Assembly: GCF_016919065.1 (NCBI RefSeq)
Contig: NZ_JAFFQA010000001.1
Span: 1 to 64,000, forward strand
Direction of reading: 5' to 3'
From: Desulfobulbus rhabdoformis
Lineage (GTDB): Bacteria; Desulfobacterota; Desulfobulbia; Desulfobulbales; Desulfobulbaceae
DNA length: 64,000 nucleotides
Within the stretch, counting starts at the first letter, position 1, and the number at the start of each line of letters is the position of its first letter. A program made the position numbers and the translations under genes. The notes beneath the pieces were generated by a model that saw only the letters and a list, made by a program, of their open reading frames with translations, was not told the DNA's origin and made no database searches. Positions 9,988-19,637 of the stretch are shown here, piece by piece.

Positions 9988-11583
9988 TCAGCCAATCAGC
10001 TGCGCCCGACAGGCACTGGCAAAATCTTCCGGGTAATGCCCCAAAATATAACGTCCCTGGGCTTCAGAAAATGCGCCCATGGACCAGGGTAACTTAGGAA
10101 GAAAACTATAGAGCAAACGTTGCCCATTCTGCACACCAATGCGTTTGGAATACTCGATGGAGGTCACCATCTCAGCCCCGAGCCCGGCAAGTACCTGCTG
10201 GGCTTTTAAAATACCGCAGTCCAAAGAGTGACGCACCGCGCTATTGGCCTCAAACACATTGCCCACAGGCCCATCGCTCTCATCAGCGATAACCATCAGC
10301 TGCAGCTCCCACTGTGAGACCTGCGCCTTGGGTACAAAGAGCAGCACCTGTGCATCCTGCCAGACGATGAGTGAGTCCTCTCCGGGTTGCTGGTCCGTGC
10401 GGGTGTTGGAGCGAATGGCTTTAAGGTAGTCGTTGAAAAAATCTGACTGATGGGCTGCCTGATACTGCTCGACCACATCCGCGACCAGATCACCGCAACA
10501 GTAGGCCGCATGAGAGTCGCCCTGGGTTGCCTCGACCCATTGCGGCACCATGGCGTACTGCTGGTGAATCATCTGGTGGGAGGCATGGAGTCGATATCCG
10601 GATCCGGAAAAATCATAGCCAAAATTCCAGCCCCAGAGGGTGGCCAGTTGTTCAGTCTTGTCACCTAGCTGTTCCAAATTTTGCTGGATGGCGATGCGCA
10701 GCGTTTCAAGCGCAGCAACGGACAGGGTTTTCCGCTGTTCCGGCACAACAAGTCCGAGCTTACTCGCCAGGACAACAAACATGCGCTGGTAATAGAGATG
10801 CCGCAGACCATGCATATCTGTTTCAGAAAGATCATCTATTGCATAACGAATGGCTGTATGGGCAAAGTTGGCGGCATAGTGCCCCCAGGGAATATAGGAG
10901 TTGGTGCGCAGATATTCAAAAATCTGGGTCGCATCCTGAGTGTACTCGCCAACAATCTCGCTGCTTCCCTGCACACCTGGGCGGAGGACCATCACTTCTT
11001 TATAGATATTGGGCAGGTAGGGATTATTGGCTATGGTTTCAAATAGCTCAAAGTCATCAATATCAGCGCGTATCCGCTCGCCTTCCTGCAGATAACAAAG
11101 CCCCTGCGGTTCCCCCGCCTCATCGAAGATCAGCCGACAGCAGGATTGGGCCAGTAAGACAAGTTCCTGGGCATCAGTCGAGGTTGCGGCAAGTTCATAA
11201 CGCAGAGGCATGGGGAGCTGGCCAATAATTGTTTGCACCTCCTCTTTTTCGCAGTGCTCTCCGAGAAGACGGCGAAGGCTCACCTGGGGTGCTTTTTTGA
11301 TAGCAAAGGCTTCAAGTTTCCCCACCCGATTATCTGCCCAACCGGAATCAATAAAAGTACAACCTCGAAAAGGCAAGGGGTTGCGGATCTCGTAAATTGC
11401 ACGTGCCTTGTCGACCTGCACATCCCCCTTGGGAAAATTACGCATATTGATAAGCTCCTGCCCCAGATGAGTCGTTCCCAGGAAACAGAGGCAGTCATTT
11501 TCTCTCAGGTTTTTCACCTGATAACTGGGGCTGTGCTTGCCTACACGGAACATCCCTTCCGGGGTTACAGATGATTGAAACAT
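9988..11583 (-). CDS. Conserved protein of unknown function
   Basis: 531 residues, soluble, without signal peptide or membrane segments. I do not recognise the family. Visible features are a Gly/Ser/Tyr-rich stretch YDFSGSGYRLHASHQMIHQQ near residue 330, a Cys pair in the AAYCCGD segment, and a Trp-rich LPKLPWSMGAFSEAQGRYILG near the C-terminus. The histidine-bearing HASHQMIHQQ is faintly HIT-like, but that is only an impression. Codon usage is like the neighbours. It is transcribed in the same direction as trpBA but 150 bases upstream, and may be independent. Confidence 0.7.
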   Translation of the reverse strand: MFQSSVTPEGMFRVGKHSPSYQVKNLRENDCLCFLGTTHLGQELINMRNFPKGDVQVDKARAIYEIRNPLPFRGCTFIDSGWADNRVGKLEAFAIKKAPQVSLRRLLGEHCEKEEVQTIIGQLPMPLRYELAATSTDAQELVLLAQSCCRLIFDEAGEPQGLCYLQEGERIRADIDDFELFETIANNPYLPNIYKEVMVLRPGVQGSSEIVGEYTQDATQIFEYLRTNSYIPWGHYAANFAHTAIRYAIDDLSETDMHGLRHLYYQRMFVVLASKLGLVVPEQRKTLSVAALETLRIAIQQNLEQLGDKTEQLATLWGWNFGYDFSGSGYRLHASHQMIHQQYAMVPQWVEATQGDSHAAYCCGDLVADVVEQYQAAHQSDFFNDYLKAIRSNTRTDQQPGEDSLIVWQDAQVLLFVPKAQVSQWELQLMVIADESDGPVGNVFEANSAVRHSLDCGILKAQQVLAGLGAEMVTSIEYSKRIGVQNGQRLLYSFLPKLPWSMGAFSEAQGRYILGHYPEDFASACRAQLIG

Positions 11584-12354
11584 GGGGTCTCTCTTATGGG
11601 TTAGGGGCGTCTTGATAAATCTTCATTGCCAAGGATGTACTATCACGTGTAGTCAATTTTGCCAATTAGCGGCTCCAAAATTTGAGTCAGATGCATGCAG
11701 TATCATTCATATCAGGGAAGTCTCGCATACATTTGACAAAATGCTCACCTTGCCCCTATATTTACTACAGTTTTCAGTAAGATTGTAAGAATCCCCAGCG
11801 ACCCTTCATCACTGCCCCCCTATACCTCCTGCTGGTTATGCCGCGCAGAAAAAAATCGAAATAAAACAACCAAAGCTTTACCTGCAACAAATATCGTAGT
11901 AACGTTTCAAGTCTACCGTAAATTCATACCCTTTGATCGACACTCTCACTGCAGCCCCACCTCCCCCCGCAAAGGAAAATCCTTCATTTTTTCACTGCAC
12001 AATATTTTTAGGCTTTTTGTGCAAATACGCCCCTACGCCCTATAAACAATCCCAATAGGCCAATTCGACAAAAACGTCGCGAACCCTTGCCGTGACAGAA
12101 ATACCCAACTCAGTCTATCATTTAGACTTTTTGACCCATATACAATTTGCACATTTTGCTTATTTTTTAAGGTGCTCATAAGAGGTAATCGAGCAAAATT
12201 TGCTGAAATATCAAGGGCCTTTTTTTCTTGACAGCCCCCATGATCCGTAGTTAATGAATGACCGTTCAGTCTGAATATTTATTCATTTCTGAGCTGAGTT
12301 TCGCTGACGTATCAACCGTTTCATTCTTTTAACTCTCATTCAGGAAAGGTAATT
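11584..12354. other. Intergenic region upstream of the sdh operon
   Basis: About 770 AT-rich bases between divergent genes. I see no coding sequence or structural RNA in it. It carries the candidate sdhC promoter near its right end and presumably the promoter for the unknown gene at its left end. Confidence 0.6.
12228..12255 (+). promoter_or_regulatory. Candidate promoter of sdhCAB
   Basis: A perfect -35 box TTGACA at 12228-12233 is followed after 16 bases by GTTAAT (12250-12255), a 4 of 6 match to the -10 consensus. It lies about 100 bases upstream of sdhC, which has a good ribosome site (AGGAAAGG) before its ATG. Confidence 0.5.
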
Positions 12355-13011
12355 ATGTCGTGGTTCATTCAAACTTGTCGTTCATCGTTGGGCAAAAAGT
12401 ACATCATGGCTTTTACTGGGTTTATGTTGGGCTCGTTTCTTCTCGTGCACACCATAGGCAACAGTACAATTTTCTGGGGGAGAAACGCATTTAATGCCTA
12501 TGCGCATCATTTGCACTCCTTAGGCATCTTTGTGCCGATTTTTGAAATTGGGTTGTATACCATTTTCTTTCTGCATGTCATTACAGGCATCATCCTGTTC
12601 CTGCAGAATCGTAAGGCTCGCGGTGGGAAGTACGAAGTTGAGACCTCGGCCGGAGGCCGGACCATCGGCTCCAAAACCATGCCTTACACCGGAATTGCCA
12701 TTTTTGTATTCATTTTGATCCATCTGGCAAACTTCCACTTTGTTGAAAAAACTGAAGTGAAAACCATTTCCGACTTCGTCACCGAAGTACTGAACAACCC
12801 GTTCTTTACTCTAATTTACGGAGCGGCTATGTGCCTGTTGTTTCTGCACATCAGCCATGGTTTTTGGTCACTGCTTCAGACTTTCGGCATCAGCCACCCC
12901 AAATATGATTATCCGTTACGTGTGGTTACCTGGGCACTTGCGGGCATCATGGGCGCCGTCTTTTTGTTGATCACCATCTTGATGGTCATCTCCCGTAATC
13001 AATTGCTTTAA
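12355..13011 (+). CDS. sdhC: Succinate dehydrogenase/fumarate reductase cytochrome b subunit
   Basis: 218 residues with five hydrophobic segments, the layout of the di-haem cytochrome b of the Bacteroides/Wolinella type (SdhC/FrdC of type B). Membrane-embedded histidines are visible in FLLVHTIGN, YAHHLHSLG, FLHVITGI, LIHLANFHF and FLHISHGFW, as expected for two haem b groups. It anchors the SdhAB dimer and exchanges electrons with menaquinone. It is the first gene of the operon, and AGGAAAGG precedes the ATG. Confidence 0.93.
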   Translation: MSWFIQTCRSSLGKKYIMAFTGFMLGSFLLVHTIGNSTIFWGRNAFNAYAHHLHSLGIFVPIFEIGLYTIFFLHVITGIILFLQNRKARGGKYEVETSAGGRTIGSKTMPYTGIAIFVFILIHLANFHFVEKTEVKTISDFVTEVLNNPFFTLIYGAAMCLLFLHISHGFWSLLQTFGISHPKYDYPLRVVTWALAGIMGAVFLLITILMVISRNQLL

Positions 13012-13119
13012 TTAAGTTTTAATTGACAGAGACGATAGAGAACGCTCTGCTGGATACCTCCTGCAGCTGACTTCTCCCACAAGCTTCACTCTTATTAACT
13101 ACAGCAAAAAGAAACGACT

Positions 13120-15045
13120 ATGCAGCTTGACGCAAAGATACCTGAAGGACCGATAGCAGAAAAATGGGACAAATGCCGTTTTTCCAATAAACTCGTCAAC
13201 CCCGCAAACAAACGTAAATACGAAGTAATCATCGTTGGCACCGGTCTTGCCGGTGCGTCCGCAGCCGCAACTCTTGGTGAATTGGGATACAATGTAAAAT
13301 CCTTCTGCATCCAGGACAGCCCGCGCCGCGCTCACTCCATCGCCGCTCAGGGTGGTATCAATGCCGCCAAAAACTATCAGGGTGACGGCGACTCCATCTT
13401 CCGCCTCTTCTACGACACCGTAAAAGGTGGCGACTTCCGTGCACGTGAGGCCAACGTTTATCGTCTGGCTCAGGTGTCCAACAACATCATCGATCAGTGT
13501 GTCGCCCAGGGCGTTCCTTTTGCCCGTGAATACGGCGGAACCATGGCAAACCGCTCCTTTGGTGGTGCTCAGGTTTCCCGTACATTTTATGCGCGTGGCC
13601 AGACGGGACAGCAGCTGCTGCTCGGTGCCTATTCTGCCATGATGCGCCAGGTAAACACCGGCAAGGTACAGATGTACACCCGTCGCGAGATGATGGATGT
13701 CGTTACCGTTGATGGTGTAGCTAAAGGTATCGTGGTTCGTAACCTGATCACCGGTGAGATTGAGAAATATTCTGCACACGCAGTTGTTCTCTGTACTGGT
13801 GGCTATGGTAACGTCTACTTCCTCTCCACTAACGCCATGGCCTCCAACGTTACCGCCGCTTGGCGTGCATACAAGAAAGGCGCTGGTTTCGGTAACCCCT
13901 GTTACGTCCAGATCCATCCGACCTGTATTCCGGTTCACGGCGACTTCCAGTCCAAGCTGACCCTGATGTCCGAGTCACTACGTAACGATGGTCGCGTCTG
14001 GGTACCCAAGAAGAAAGGCGACAAACGTCATCCCAACGATATCCCTGAGGATGAGCGCGATTACTACCTTGAGCGTAAATACCCGTCATTTGGTAACCTC
14101 GTTCCTCGCGACGTTGCCTCCCGTAACGCCAAGCTGGCCTGCGACGAAGGACACGGTATCGGCGAGTCCGGACTCGGTGTCTACCTCGACTTTGCTCAGG
14201 CCATCAAACGCGATGGTCTGGACGTGGTCCTGCGGAAATACGGTAACCTCTTCCACATGTACCAGAAGATTGCCGATACCGATCCGACCAAAGAGCCGAT
14301 GCAGATCTACCCGGCCATCCATTACACCATGGGCGGTCTCTGGGTTGACTATCACCTGATGACCACCGTACCTGGCCTCTACGCCTGCGGTGAGGCAAAC
14401 TTCTCCGACCACGGCGCCAACCGTTTGGGTGCTTCCGCCCTGATGCAGGGTCTGGCTGACGGTTACTTCGTTCTGCCCTACACCATCGGTAACTACCTGG
14501 CCTCTGTACCGCCGGTACCCACCACTACCGATGATCCTGCCTTTGAAGAAGCAGCCAACGGCGTTCGCGAGAATGTTGCAAAACTGCTCAAGAATACCAA
14601 GGAAGGCAAATCCGGTCAGACGGTTGATCATTACCACAAAGAGCTTGGTAAGGTCATGTGGGATTACTGCGGCATGGGCCGGAACAAGGAAGGTCTGGAA
14701 TATGCCCTCAAGAAAATCCCCGAGATCCGTGCCGAGTTCTGGGAGAACGTTGTTGTGCCCGGCTCCGGCCAGGAACTCAACCAGTCTCTTGAGCGCGCCG
14801 GTCGTGTTGCCGACTTCCTTGAGTTCGGTGAGCTCATGGTACGCGACGCCCTTCATCGCGAAGAGTCCTGTGGTGGTCACTTCCGCGAAGAGAGCCAAAC
14901 AGAGGAAAATGAAGCCAAACGTGACGATGCAAACTTCAGCTATGTAGCCGTTTGGGAGTACAAAGGACCAGGAACTGCTCCGGAATTACATAAAGAGCCG
15001 CTGACCTTTGAGTACGTTACTCCTTCACAGCGTAGCTACAAGTAA
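13120..15045 (+). CDS. sdhA: Succinate dehydrogenase/fumarate reductase flavoprotein subunit
   Basis: 641 residues. The FAD-binding [17 protein letters not shown] is near residue 35. [15 protein letters not shown] carries the histidine that covalently holds FAD. The substrate loop [11 protein letters not shown] and the active-site arginine region follow. The C-terminal capping domain is complete. This is the catalytic subunit interconverting succinate and fumarate. The gene shows strongly biased, highly expressed codon usage. It lies 108 bases after sdhC and 68 before sdhB. Direction in vivo (oxidation or fumarate reduction) cannot be read from sequence. Confidence 0.96.
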   Translation: MQLDAKIPEGPIAEKWDKCRFSNKLVNPANKRKYEVIIVGTGLAGASAAATLGELGYNVKSFCIQDSPRRAHSIAAQGGINAAKNYQGDGDSIFRLFYDTVKGGDFRAREANVYRLAQVSNNIIDQCVAQGVPFAREYGGTMANRSFGGAQVSRTFYARGQTGQQLLLGAYSAMMRQVNTGKVQMYTRREMMDVVTVDGVAKGIVVRNLITGEIEKYSAHAVVLCTGGYGNVYFLSTNAMASNVTAAWRAYKKGAGFGNPCYVQIHPTCIPVHGDFQSKLTLMSESLRNDGRVWVPKKKGDKRHPNDIPEDERDYYLERKYPSFGNLVPRDVASRNAKLACDEGHGIGESGLGVYLDFAQAIKRDGLDVVLRKYGNLFHMYQKIADTDPTKEPMQIYPAIHYTMGGLWVDYHLMTTVPGLYACGEANFSDHGANRLGASALMQGLADGYFVLPYTIGNYLASVPPVPTTTDDPAFEEAANGVRENVAKLLKNTKEGKSGQTVDHYHKELGKVMWDYCGMGRNKEGLEYALKKIPEIRAEFWENVVVPGSGQELNQSLERAGRVADFLEFGELMVRDALHREESCGGHFREESQTEENEAKRDDANFSYVAVWEYKGPGTAPELHKEPLTFEYVTPSQRSYK

Positions 15046-15113
15046 TGCAACTCTGTCCCCAAGTTTAAACAGATTCATCACTGAAGTTTAAAACACAACG
15101 CAGAAGAAAGGTT

Positions 15114-15878
15114 ATGTCATCGAAATCGATTAATATAATAGTGAAAATTTGGCGACAGAATGGTCCTCTCGACAAAGGCGCGTTTGAGGAGCATGCACTC
15201 AAAGATATCAGCACCGACAGTTCCTTTCTGGAAATGATCGACGTACTGAATGAGTGGTTAACTGTTAAAGGTCTGGAGCCGATTGCTTTTGACCATGACT
15301 GCCGTGAGGGTATCTGCGGTATGTGTGGCGCTGTTGTTAACGGTACCGCACACGGTCCGGATAAAGAGACCACCCTGTGCCAGCTGCATATGCGCCGGTT
15401 CAAAGATGGCGACACCATCGTTATCGAGCCGTTCCGCTCACAGGGCTTCCCCATCGTCAAAGACCTGATCGTTGATCGTGGCGCCCTGGATCGCATCATT
15501 GCAGCCGGTGGTTTTGTCTCCGTCAACACCGGATCTCCCCAGGATGGTAACACCATTTTGATTCCGCAGCATGTGGCCGAGCAGGCCATGGACGCTGCCG
15601 CCTGTATCGGTTGTGGCGCCTGCGCCGCTGCCTGCCCCAACGGCACCCCCATGCTCTTCCTCTCTGCCAAGGTTTCCCAGCTGGCACTCCTGCCCCAGGG
15701 TAAACTGGAAGCGAAGAAACGTGCCCTTTGCATGGTTGCGCAGATGGATGCCGAGGGTTTTGGTAACTGCTCCAACGAGCGCGAGTGCGAGAATGTTTGC
15801 CCCAAAGGCATCACCATTCGCAACATCGCCCGCCTCAACCGCGAGTACCTCAAAGCCGCATTTACCATCGATCACTGA
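15114..15878 (+). CDS. sdhB: Succinate dehydrogenase/fumarate reductase iron-sulfur subunit
   Basis: 254 residues. The [2Fe-2S] ligands lie in CREGICGMCG and the later TTLCQLH. The ferredoxin-type clusters use CIGCGACAAACPNG and the CSNERECENVCPKG segment. It links the flavin of SdhA to the haems of SdhC. An ATG preceded by AAGAAAGG fits a normal start. A strong terminator follows it, closing the operon. Confidence 0.96.
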   Translation: MSSKSINIIVKIWRQNGPLDKGAFEEHALKDISTDSSFLEMIDVLNEWLTVKGLEPIAFDHDCREGICGMCGAVVNGTAHGPDKETTLCQLHMRRFKDGDTIVIEPFRSQGFPIVKDLIVDRGALDRIIAAGGFVSVNTGSPQDGNTILIPQHVAEQAMDAAACIGCGACAAACPNGTPMLFLSAKVSQLALLPQGKLEAKKRALCMVAQMDAEGFGNCSNERECENVCPKGITIRNIARLNREYLKAAFTIDH

Positions 15879-15905
15879 TCGCTCAGGCGAAATCGCTGAT
15901 CTTCA

Positions 15906-15948
15906 GGGCTGCTTCCACCTTGCGTGGAGGCAGCCTTTTTTATTTTTT
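15906..15948 (+). terminator. Rho-independent terminator after sdhB
   Basis: GGCTGCTTCCACC pairs with a near-perfect GGTGGAGGCAGCC complement across a TTGC loop, followed by TTTTTTATTTTTT. It lies about 30 bases after the sdhB stop. Confidence 0.93.
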
Positions 15949-16152
15949 AATGACCACCACACCTCAGCTGTCGGTTAGAGCATTCGCCTCCTGGTAACAA
16001 AAGAAGGCTCAACAAAACCAAGCAATTGAACAGAACTCTACCAACGGTCTTTACTTGCAAGTCAGTTCATCTCTATTTATTATTCCTGACATACGTATCG
16101 TCCTCATTCACCAAAAGAGATGCTTTTCTCAAGAACATAAGGAGATGCCCAA

Positions 16153-16719
16153 ATGGATGCCATTGAAATGATTAAGGATCGCAGAAGCGTTCGTAAATTC
16201 AAAAAAGAAAAAGTCGATCGAGAAACCATGCGGGAGATTATAGAGTTGAGTCGCTGGGCTCCTTCATGGGCGAATTACCAGATCGCCAGATATACCCTGG
16301 TGGATGACAAGGCAACACTTGGACAACTGGCAAATGATGGCGTGAAAGGGTTTGTCTACAACATGAAAACTCTGCAAAATGCCACCGGCGTTGCAGTGCT
16401 GAGTTTTGTCAAAGGCAAGAGCGGCAGGCTTGACCAGGCTAAACTGGACCTCATGAAAGAAGAACTCTCGGACGCAAACGCCACCATCTGGGAAGCCTTT
16501 GATGCAGGAATCGCCTGTCAGACCTTTTGCTTGGCCGCCCATGCCAAGGGAGTGGGCACCTGTATTTTCGGTGTTATCAATGAAACCTCCATTGCTCAAG
16601 CCGTTCATCTGCCTGAAGAAGAAACCGTTGCAGCACTGATTGCCTATGGCTATGAGGACGGACCGCATGCCAAGCCGACTCCTCGCAAGGAAATCGACGA
16701 AATCATGCGTTTTATCTGA
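16153..16719 (+). CDS. Nitroreductase family protein
   Basis: 188 residues. It has the FMN-binding pattern of the family: DRRSVRKFK at the N-terminus, LSRWAPSWANYQ, and GIACQTFCLAAHAKGVGTC around residue 120. The C-terminal PRKEIDEIMRFI segment is typical. Such enzymes reduce nitro groups, quinones or flavins with NAD(P)H. AAGGAG lies eight bases upstream of the ATG. It is a single gene and the physiological substrate is unknown. Confidence 0.9.
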   Translation: MDAIEMIKDRRSVRKFKKEKVDRETMREIIELSRWAPSWANYQIARYTLVDDKATLGQLANDGVKGFVYNMKTLQNATGVAVLSFVKGKSGRLDQAKLDLMKEELSDANATIWEAFDAGIACQTFCLAAHAKGVGTCIFGVINETSIAQAVHLPEEETVAALIAYGYEDGPHAKPTPRKEIDEIMRFI

Positions 16720-16802
16720 GACCTCAGGAACAAACTCGACTGAATCATGATGACCTCGTAAATTGTCAAAAAAACAAAACCTGGCCTTATTAAATTCAGC
16801 AT

Positions 16803-16853
16803 GTTACGAAGCTCGGGACGTTGTTCTCGAGGCTTTTTACGAGAGCGACAATC
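16803..16853 (-). repeat. 51-bp hairpin repeat, copy 1
   Basis: In reverse complement this reads almost base for base like 49134-49185. Both contain inverted CTCG-rich arms around TAAAAAGCC and end with GAGCTTCGTAAC. It sits just upstream of, and touches, the start region of the ZntB-like gene, so it may act as a leader hairpin there. Confidence 0.75.
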
Positions 16854-16859
16854 ATAACA

Positions 16860-17876
16860 ATGTTAAGCAAAGACACCATGTACGGCTCTGATCGCAACGG
16901 CCTGATCTGGGGGTATCGTTTCACCCCAGGTCAGGCGGCCGAAAGCATCAGCGCAGAGGCCGCGATTCAACTGCTGAGCTCTACCGAGGCGCTCGCTCGC
17001 CATGAGTTTGTCTGGCTTCATTTCTCCCGCTCCAACACCGCCACGGAAACCTGGCTCATGGAACACCTGGAACTTCCCGAAGCTTTCTTCGAGGCAATGC
17101 ACGAAGAAAGCCGATCAACTCGCTTAGAGCAGGAAGACGACTTCCTGATCGCTGTACTCAATGACGTACTCTTTGCCTTTTCTTTTGATGTATCCGCGGT
17201 TGAGACCACCAGCATCTGCATAACCCCCAACCTGATGGTCACCACTCGGTTGCGCCCTTTACGCTCAATAGACCGTCTGCGTCGCCTTGTTCGCCGCGGC
17301 CAACAATTCAGCTCTCCAGTTGAGTTGCTTGCCCGACTCCTGCAGAATCAGTCTTCTGTGCTGGTGGAGATCCTGCGCCAATCTACAAGCCGGGTCGATC
17401 AGATTGAAGATCGCCTGCTGGCAAACCGCATCACCACAAGCCGCAGCGAGTTGAGTTCGCTGCGCCGCGTGCTGGTAAAGTTGCAGCGACTCCTTGCACC
17501 GGAGCCCTCAGCCTTCTTCCGCCTGCTCAACCGTCCCCCGGAATGGATAACCAAAGATGATCTGCAGGACCTGCGCGAATCAGCAGAGGAAATCGCAGCG
17601 GCAGTCAGTGACACCCAGGCATTGGTGGAGCGCGTAAAGCTTATCCAGGAGGAGCTGGTTGCACTGCTCAACGAACAAACCGGCCGCACTATTTATATTC
17701 TTACCGTGGTCACGGTGCTCGCCCTCCCTATTAACATGGTTGCAGGCCTTTTTGGCATGAATGTTGGCGGCATCCCTCTGGCCAGCGACAGGCTCGGATT
17801 TTGGAGCATTGTCATTATATTGCTGGCTTTAACTGTAATCCTTGCTTACCTGGCTTTTGGCAAACGACGTGACTAG
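16860..17876 (+). CDS. ZntB/CorA-family divalent cation transporter
   Basis: 338 residues. A large soluble N-terminal domain is followed by two C-terminal membrane helices. The family signature appears as GMNVGGIP between them, where CorA has GMN and ZntB has a related loop. The overall sequence (LWGYRFTP start, FLWLHFSRSN) resembles ZntB zinc transporters more than CorA. The ATG at 16860 is preferred; the upstream TTG at 16821 lies inside a dispersed hairpin repeat. It is monocistronic by spacing. Confidence 0.85.
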   Translation: MLSKDTMYGSDRNGLIWGYRFTPGQAAESISAEAAIQLLSSTEALARHEFVWLHFSRSNTATETWLMEHLELPEAFFEAMHEESRSTRLEQEDDFLIAVLNDVLFAFSFDVSAVETTSICITPNLMVTTRLRPLRSIDRLRRLVRRGQQFSSPVELLARLLQNQSSVLVEILRQSTSRVDQIEDRLLANRITTSRSELSSLRRVLVKLQRLLAPEPSAFFRLLNRPPEWITKDDLQDLRESAEEIAAAVSDTQALVERVKLIQEELVALLNEQTGRTIYILTVVTVLALPINMVAGLFGMNVGGIPLASDRLGFWSIVIILLALTVILAYLAFGKRRD

Positions 17877-17914
17877 GAGCATGGAGATTTTTTGTATCAA
17901 TCAAGGAGAGTTTC

Positions 17915-18577
17915 ATGCTCAAAGATGGAGAACAAGGCGTTATTCGCCAACGGGGAATTGAGAAGATCAGCTATGCCATTGCCCCCCATGTCCCCTGTGG
18001 CCTGATCACCCCGGATCAGCTTCGGGCCATGGCGGACGTGGCTGAAAAATACAATATCGCCGAACTTAAAATAACCAGTGCGGCTCGCATTGCGCTCATC
18101 GGGCTGAACGAGGAAGAGGTTGAACAGGCCTGGAAGGACCTGGGCATGGACCCTGGCCATGCTGTTGGACTGTGCGTGCGCAGTGTCAAAGCCTGCCCCG
18201 GTATTCAGTACTGTCGTCTTGCCCAGCAGGATAGCCTTGAAATGGGGATGGAGCTGGACCGACGCTACAACGGCATGGCCCTGCCCAGCAAAATGAAAAT
18301 TGGTGTCTCCGGCTGCAAAATTCAGTGCGCTGAAAACTGCATCAAAGACGTTTCCCTTTACGGTACCCCCAAGGGCTGGTCTGTGATGATCGGCGGCTGT
18401 GGTTCGGCCTGGCCGAGGCTGGCAGATCTTCTCGTCGAAGACCTGCCCACCAAAGAGGCGCTGGATATGTTTGCCCGTATCATGGACTACTACAAGGAAA
18501 ATTCAAAACGCGAACGAGTTGGCCGCATGATTGAACGTATTGGCTTCGACAAGGTTAAAACAGATATTTTGGGCTAA
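17915..18577 (+). CDS. Low-molecular-weight siroheme sulfite reductase-like protein
   Basis: 220 residues, the size of the small (about 27 kDa) assimilatory-type sulfite reductase of sulfate reducers and related nitrite/sulfite reductase half-repeats. The first cysteine pair is in KACPGIQYCR (about 90) and the second in SGCKIQCAENC (about 130), the expected ligands for a [4Fe-4S] cluster bridged to siroheme. Only one ferredoxin-like plus one siroheme half is present, so it is not DsrA or DsrB. AAGGAG precedes the ATG. It may reduce sulfite for biosynthesis or detoxify sulfite or nitrite; that role is inferred. Confidence 0.85.
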   Translation: MLKDGEQGVIRQRGIEKISYAIAPHVPCGLITPDQLRAMADVAEKYNIAELKITSAARIALIGLNEEEVEQAWKDLGMDPGHAVGLCVRSVKACPGIQYCRLAQQDSLEMGMELDRRYNGMALPSKMKIGVSGCKIQCAENCIKDVSLYGTPKGWSVMIGGCGSAWPRLADLLVEDLPTKEALDMFARIMDYYKENSKRERVGRMIERIGFDKVKTDILG

Positions 18578-18613
18578 TTCCCCCAAACAGTGCTTGTCGA
18601 TCGTGCGTTGAGC

Positions 18614-19111
18614 TCAAAAAAGTCCATCGAGAACCAGGTGTGAGAGGTACCCGAGAGTAAAGGACAGGTAAAATGGAATAAAGTCGATCACCTGATGACT
18701 TCCAAACACCATGATGGGAATGATAAAAATTGGGGTTCCCACCAGGAGCATTGCCAGCCAGGAGTGGGTCCATCCTCGATGATGCCCAAGCGCTGGCAGC
18801 ATGGAAAAAAGTCCAAGGTAGGCGGCCATTTTATAGGATTTTTGGTAGAGTAAGCCTATATCGATGAGAATAAAAATGGAGTAAATAATATTCTGCCCTT
18901 TCGAGTCTGTATCTGTGTCGGGAAACAACGCTCCAAACAGGCTCAACAGTACAGTGCCTACGCCATTGATGAGGGGATCATTCAAGGTAGGCACGTATTG
19001 GGCCGCATAATGGACATAGAGTCCGCTCATACTTTGCAGAGCGGTACCCGTAAGGAGAAGGAGGCCGGAGGTTACCAAGCCGCCAGCCATGTGTACTTTA
19101 TATCCTGGCAT
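18614..19111 (-). CDS. YdjM/DUF457-type membrane-bound metal-dependent hydrolase
   Basis: 165 residues with about four hydrophobic segments. Family residues are visible: MPGYKVHMAGG at the N-terminus, LFPDTDTDSKG (about 62), GHHRGWTHS (about 110) and GYLSHLVLDGLF at the very C-terminus. These His/Asp residues would bind a metal. It converges on the sulfite reductase gene with a short gap. The family's substrate is not well established. Confidence 0.82.
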   Translation of the reverse strand: MPGYKVHMAGGLVTSGLLLLTGTALQSMSGLYVHYAAQYVPTLNDPLINGVGTVLLSLFGALFPDTDTDSKGQNIIYSIFILIDIGLLYQKSYKMAAYLGLFSMLPALGHHRGWTHSWLAMLLVGTPIFIIPIMVFGSHQVIDFIPFYLSFTLGYLSHLVLDGLF

Positions 19112-19467
19112 TGATAGAGTCGGGGCTCCAGGCTATTGCCGATATCCTGTTATGGGGTTTTCATAAAATGCATCCTGCCTTACCTTGCTGGGGAAAGTTT
19201 CTTCCAAAGACTCCTCAGCTTAGATCAGACAGGATGCACGTTAAGACTATCTTGAACCGTATCGAAAAGCCTGCTTTTTAATTGCCACCTTGCCATGATA
19301 GAAATGAGATTGTATTTTTTCAGGCGGAGTACTTTTCATGTTTGTATCCTGTTGATTATGCAATGCAATTATAGTATCATCATAAAATGATAGCACGTTG
19401 AATGCTGATAATTTCTAGTTAAATTAAGTGATTAGTTGCAAGGCAGGAGGTACGAACCTGTGAATGT

Positions 19468-19496
19468 TTGACATTTTTATTGATTATTTCTATCAT
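19468..19496 (+). promoter_or_regulatory. Promoter of the EPS operon
   Basis: TTGACA (19468-19473), exactly 17 bases, then TATCAT (19491-19496), a 5 of 6 match to the -10 consensus. It lies in a 526-base AT-rich intergenic region (19112-19637) that shows no gene. The predicted leader is about 130 nt long before the FecR-like gene, and the right part of this leader has no clear structure that I can see. Confidence 0.7.
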
Positions 19497-19637
19497 ATCG
19501 CATGACGCTTTGTTTCACATGATCTATATATGAATGTTAAACAGAAACTTTGAACTACTTGAGATTTGAGGCAAGCAAAACATTTTTTATCAAGTGGGTG
19601 TAGTTGTTTCTAATAAACCATTTTTTAGCGAGGGAGC

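Noticed and set aside
13099..13938. Long open frame antisense to sdhA (and others antisense to trpB, sdhA 3' half and wecA)
   Set aside because: They lie entirely opposite genes with strong codon bias and have no domain, start site or neighbour support; GC-rich third positions create them.
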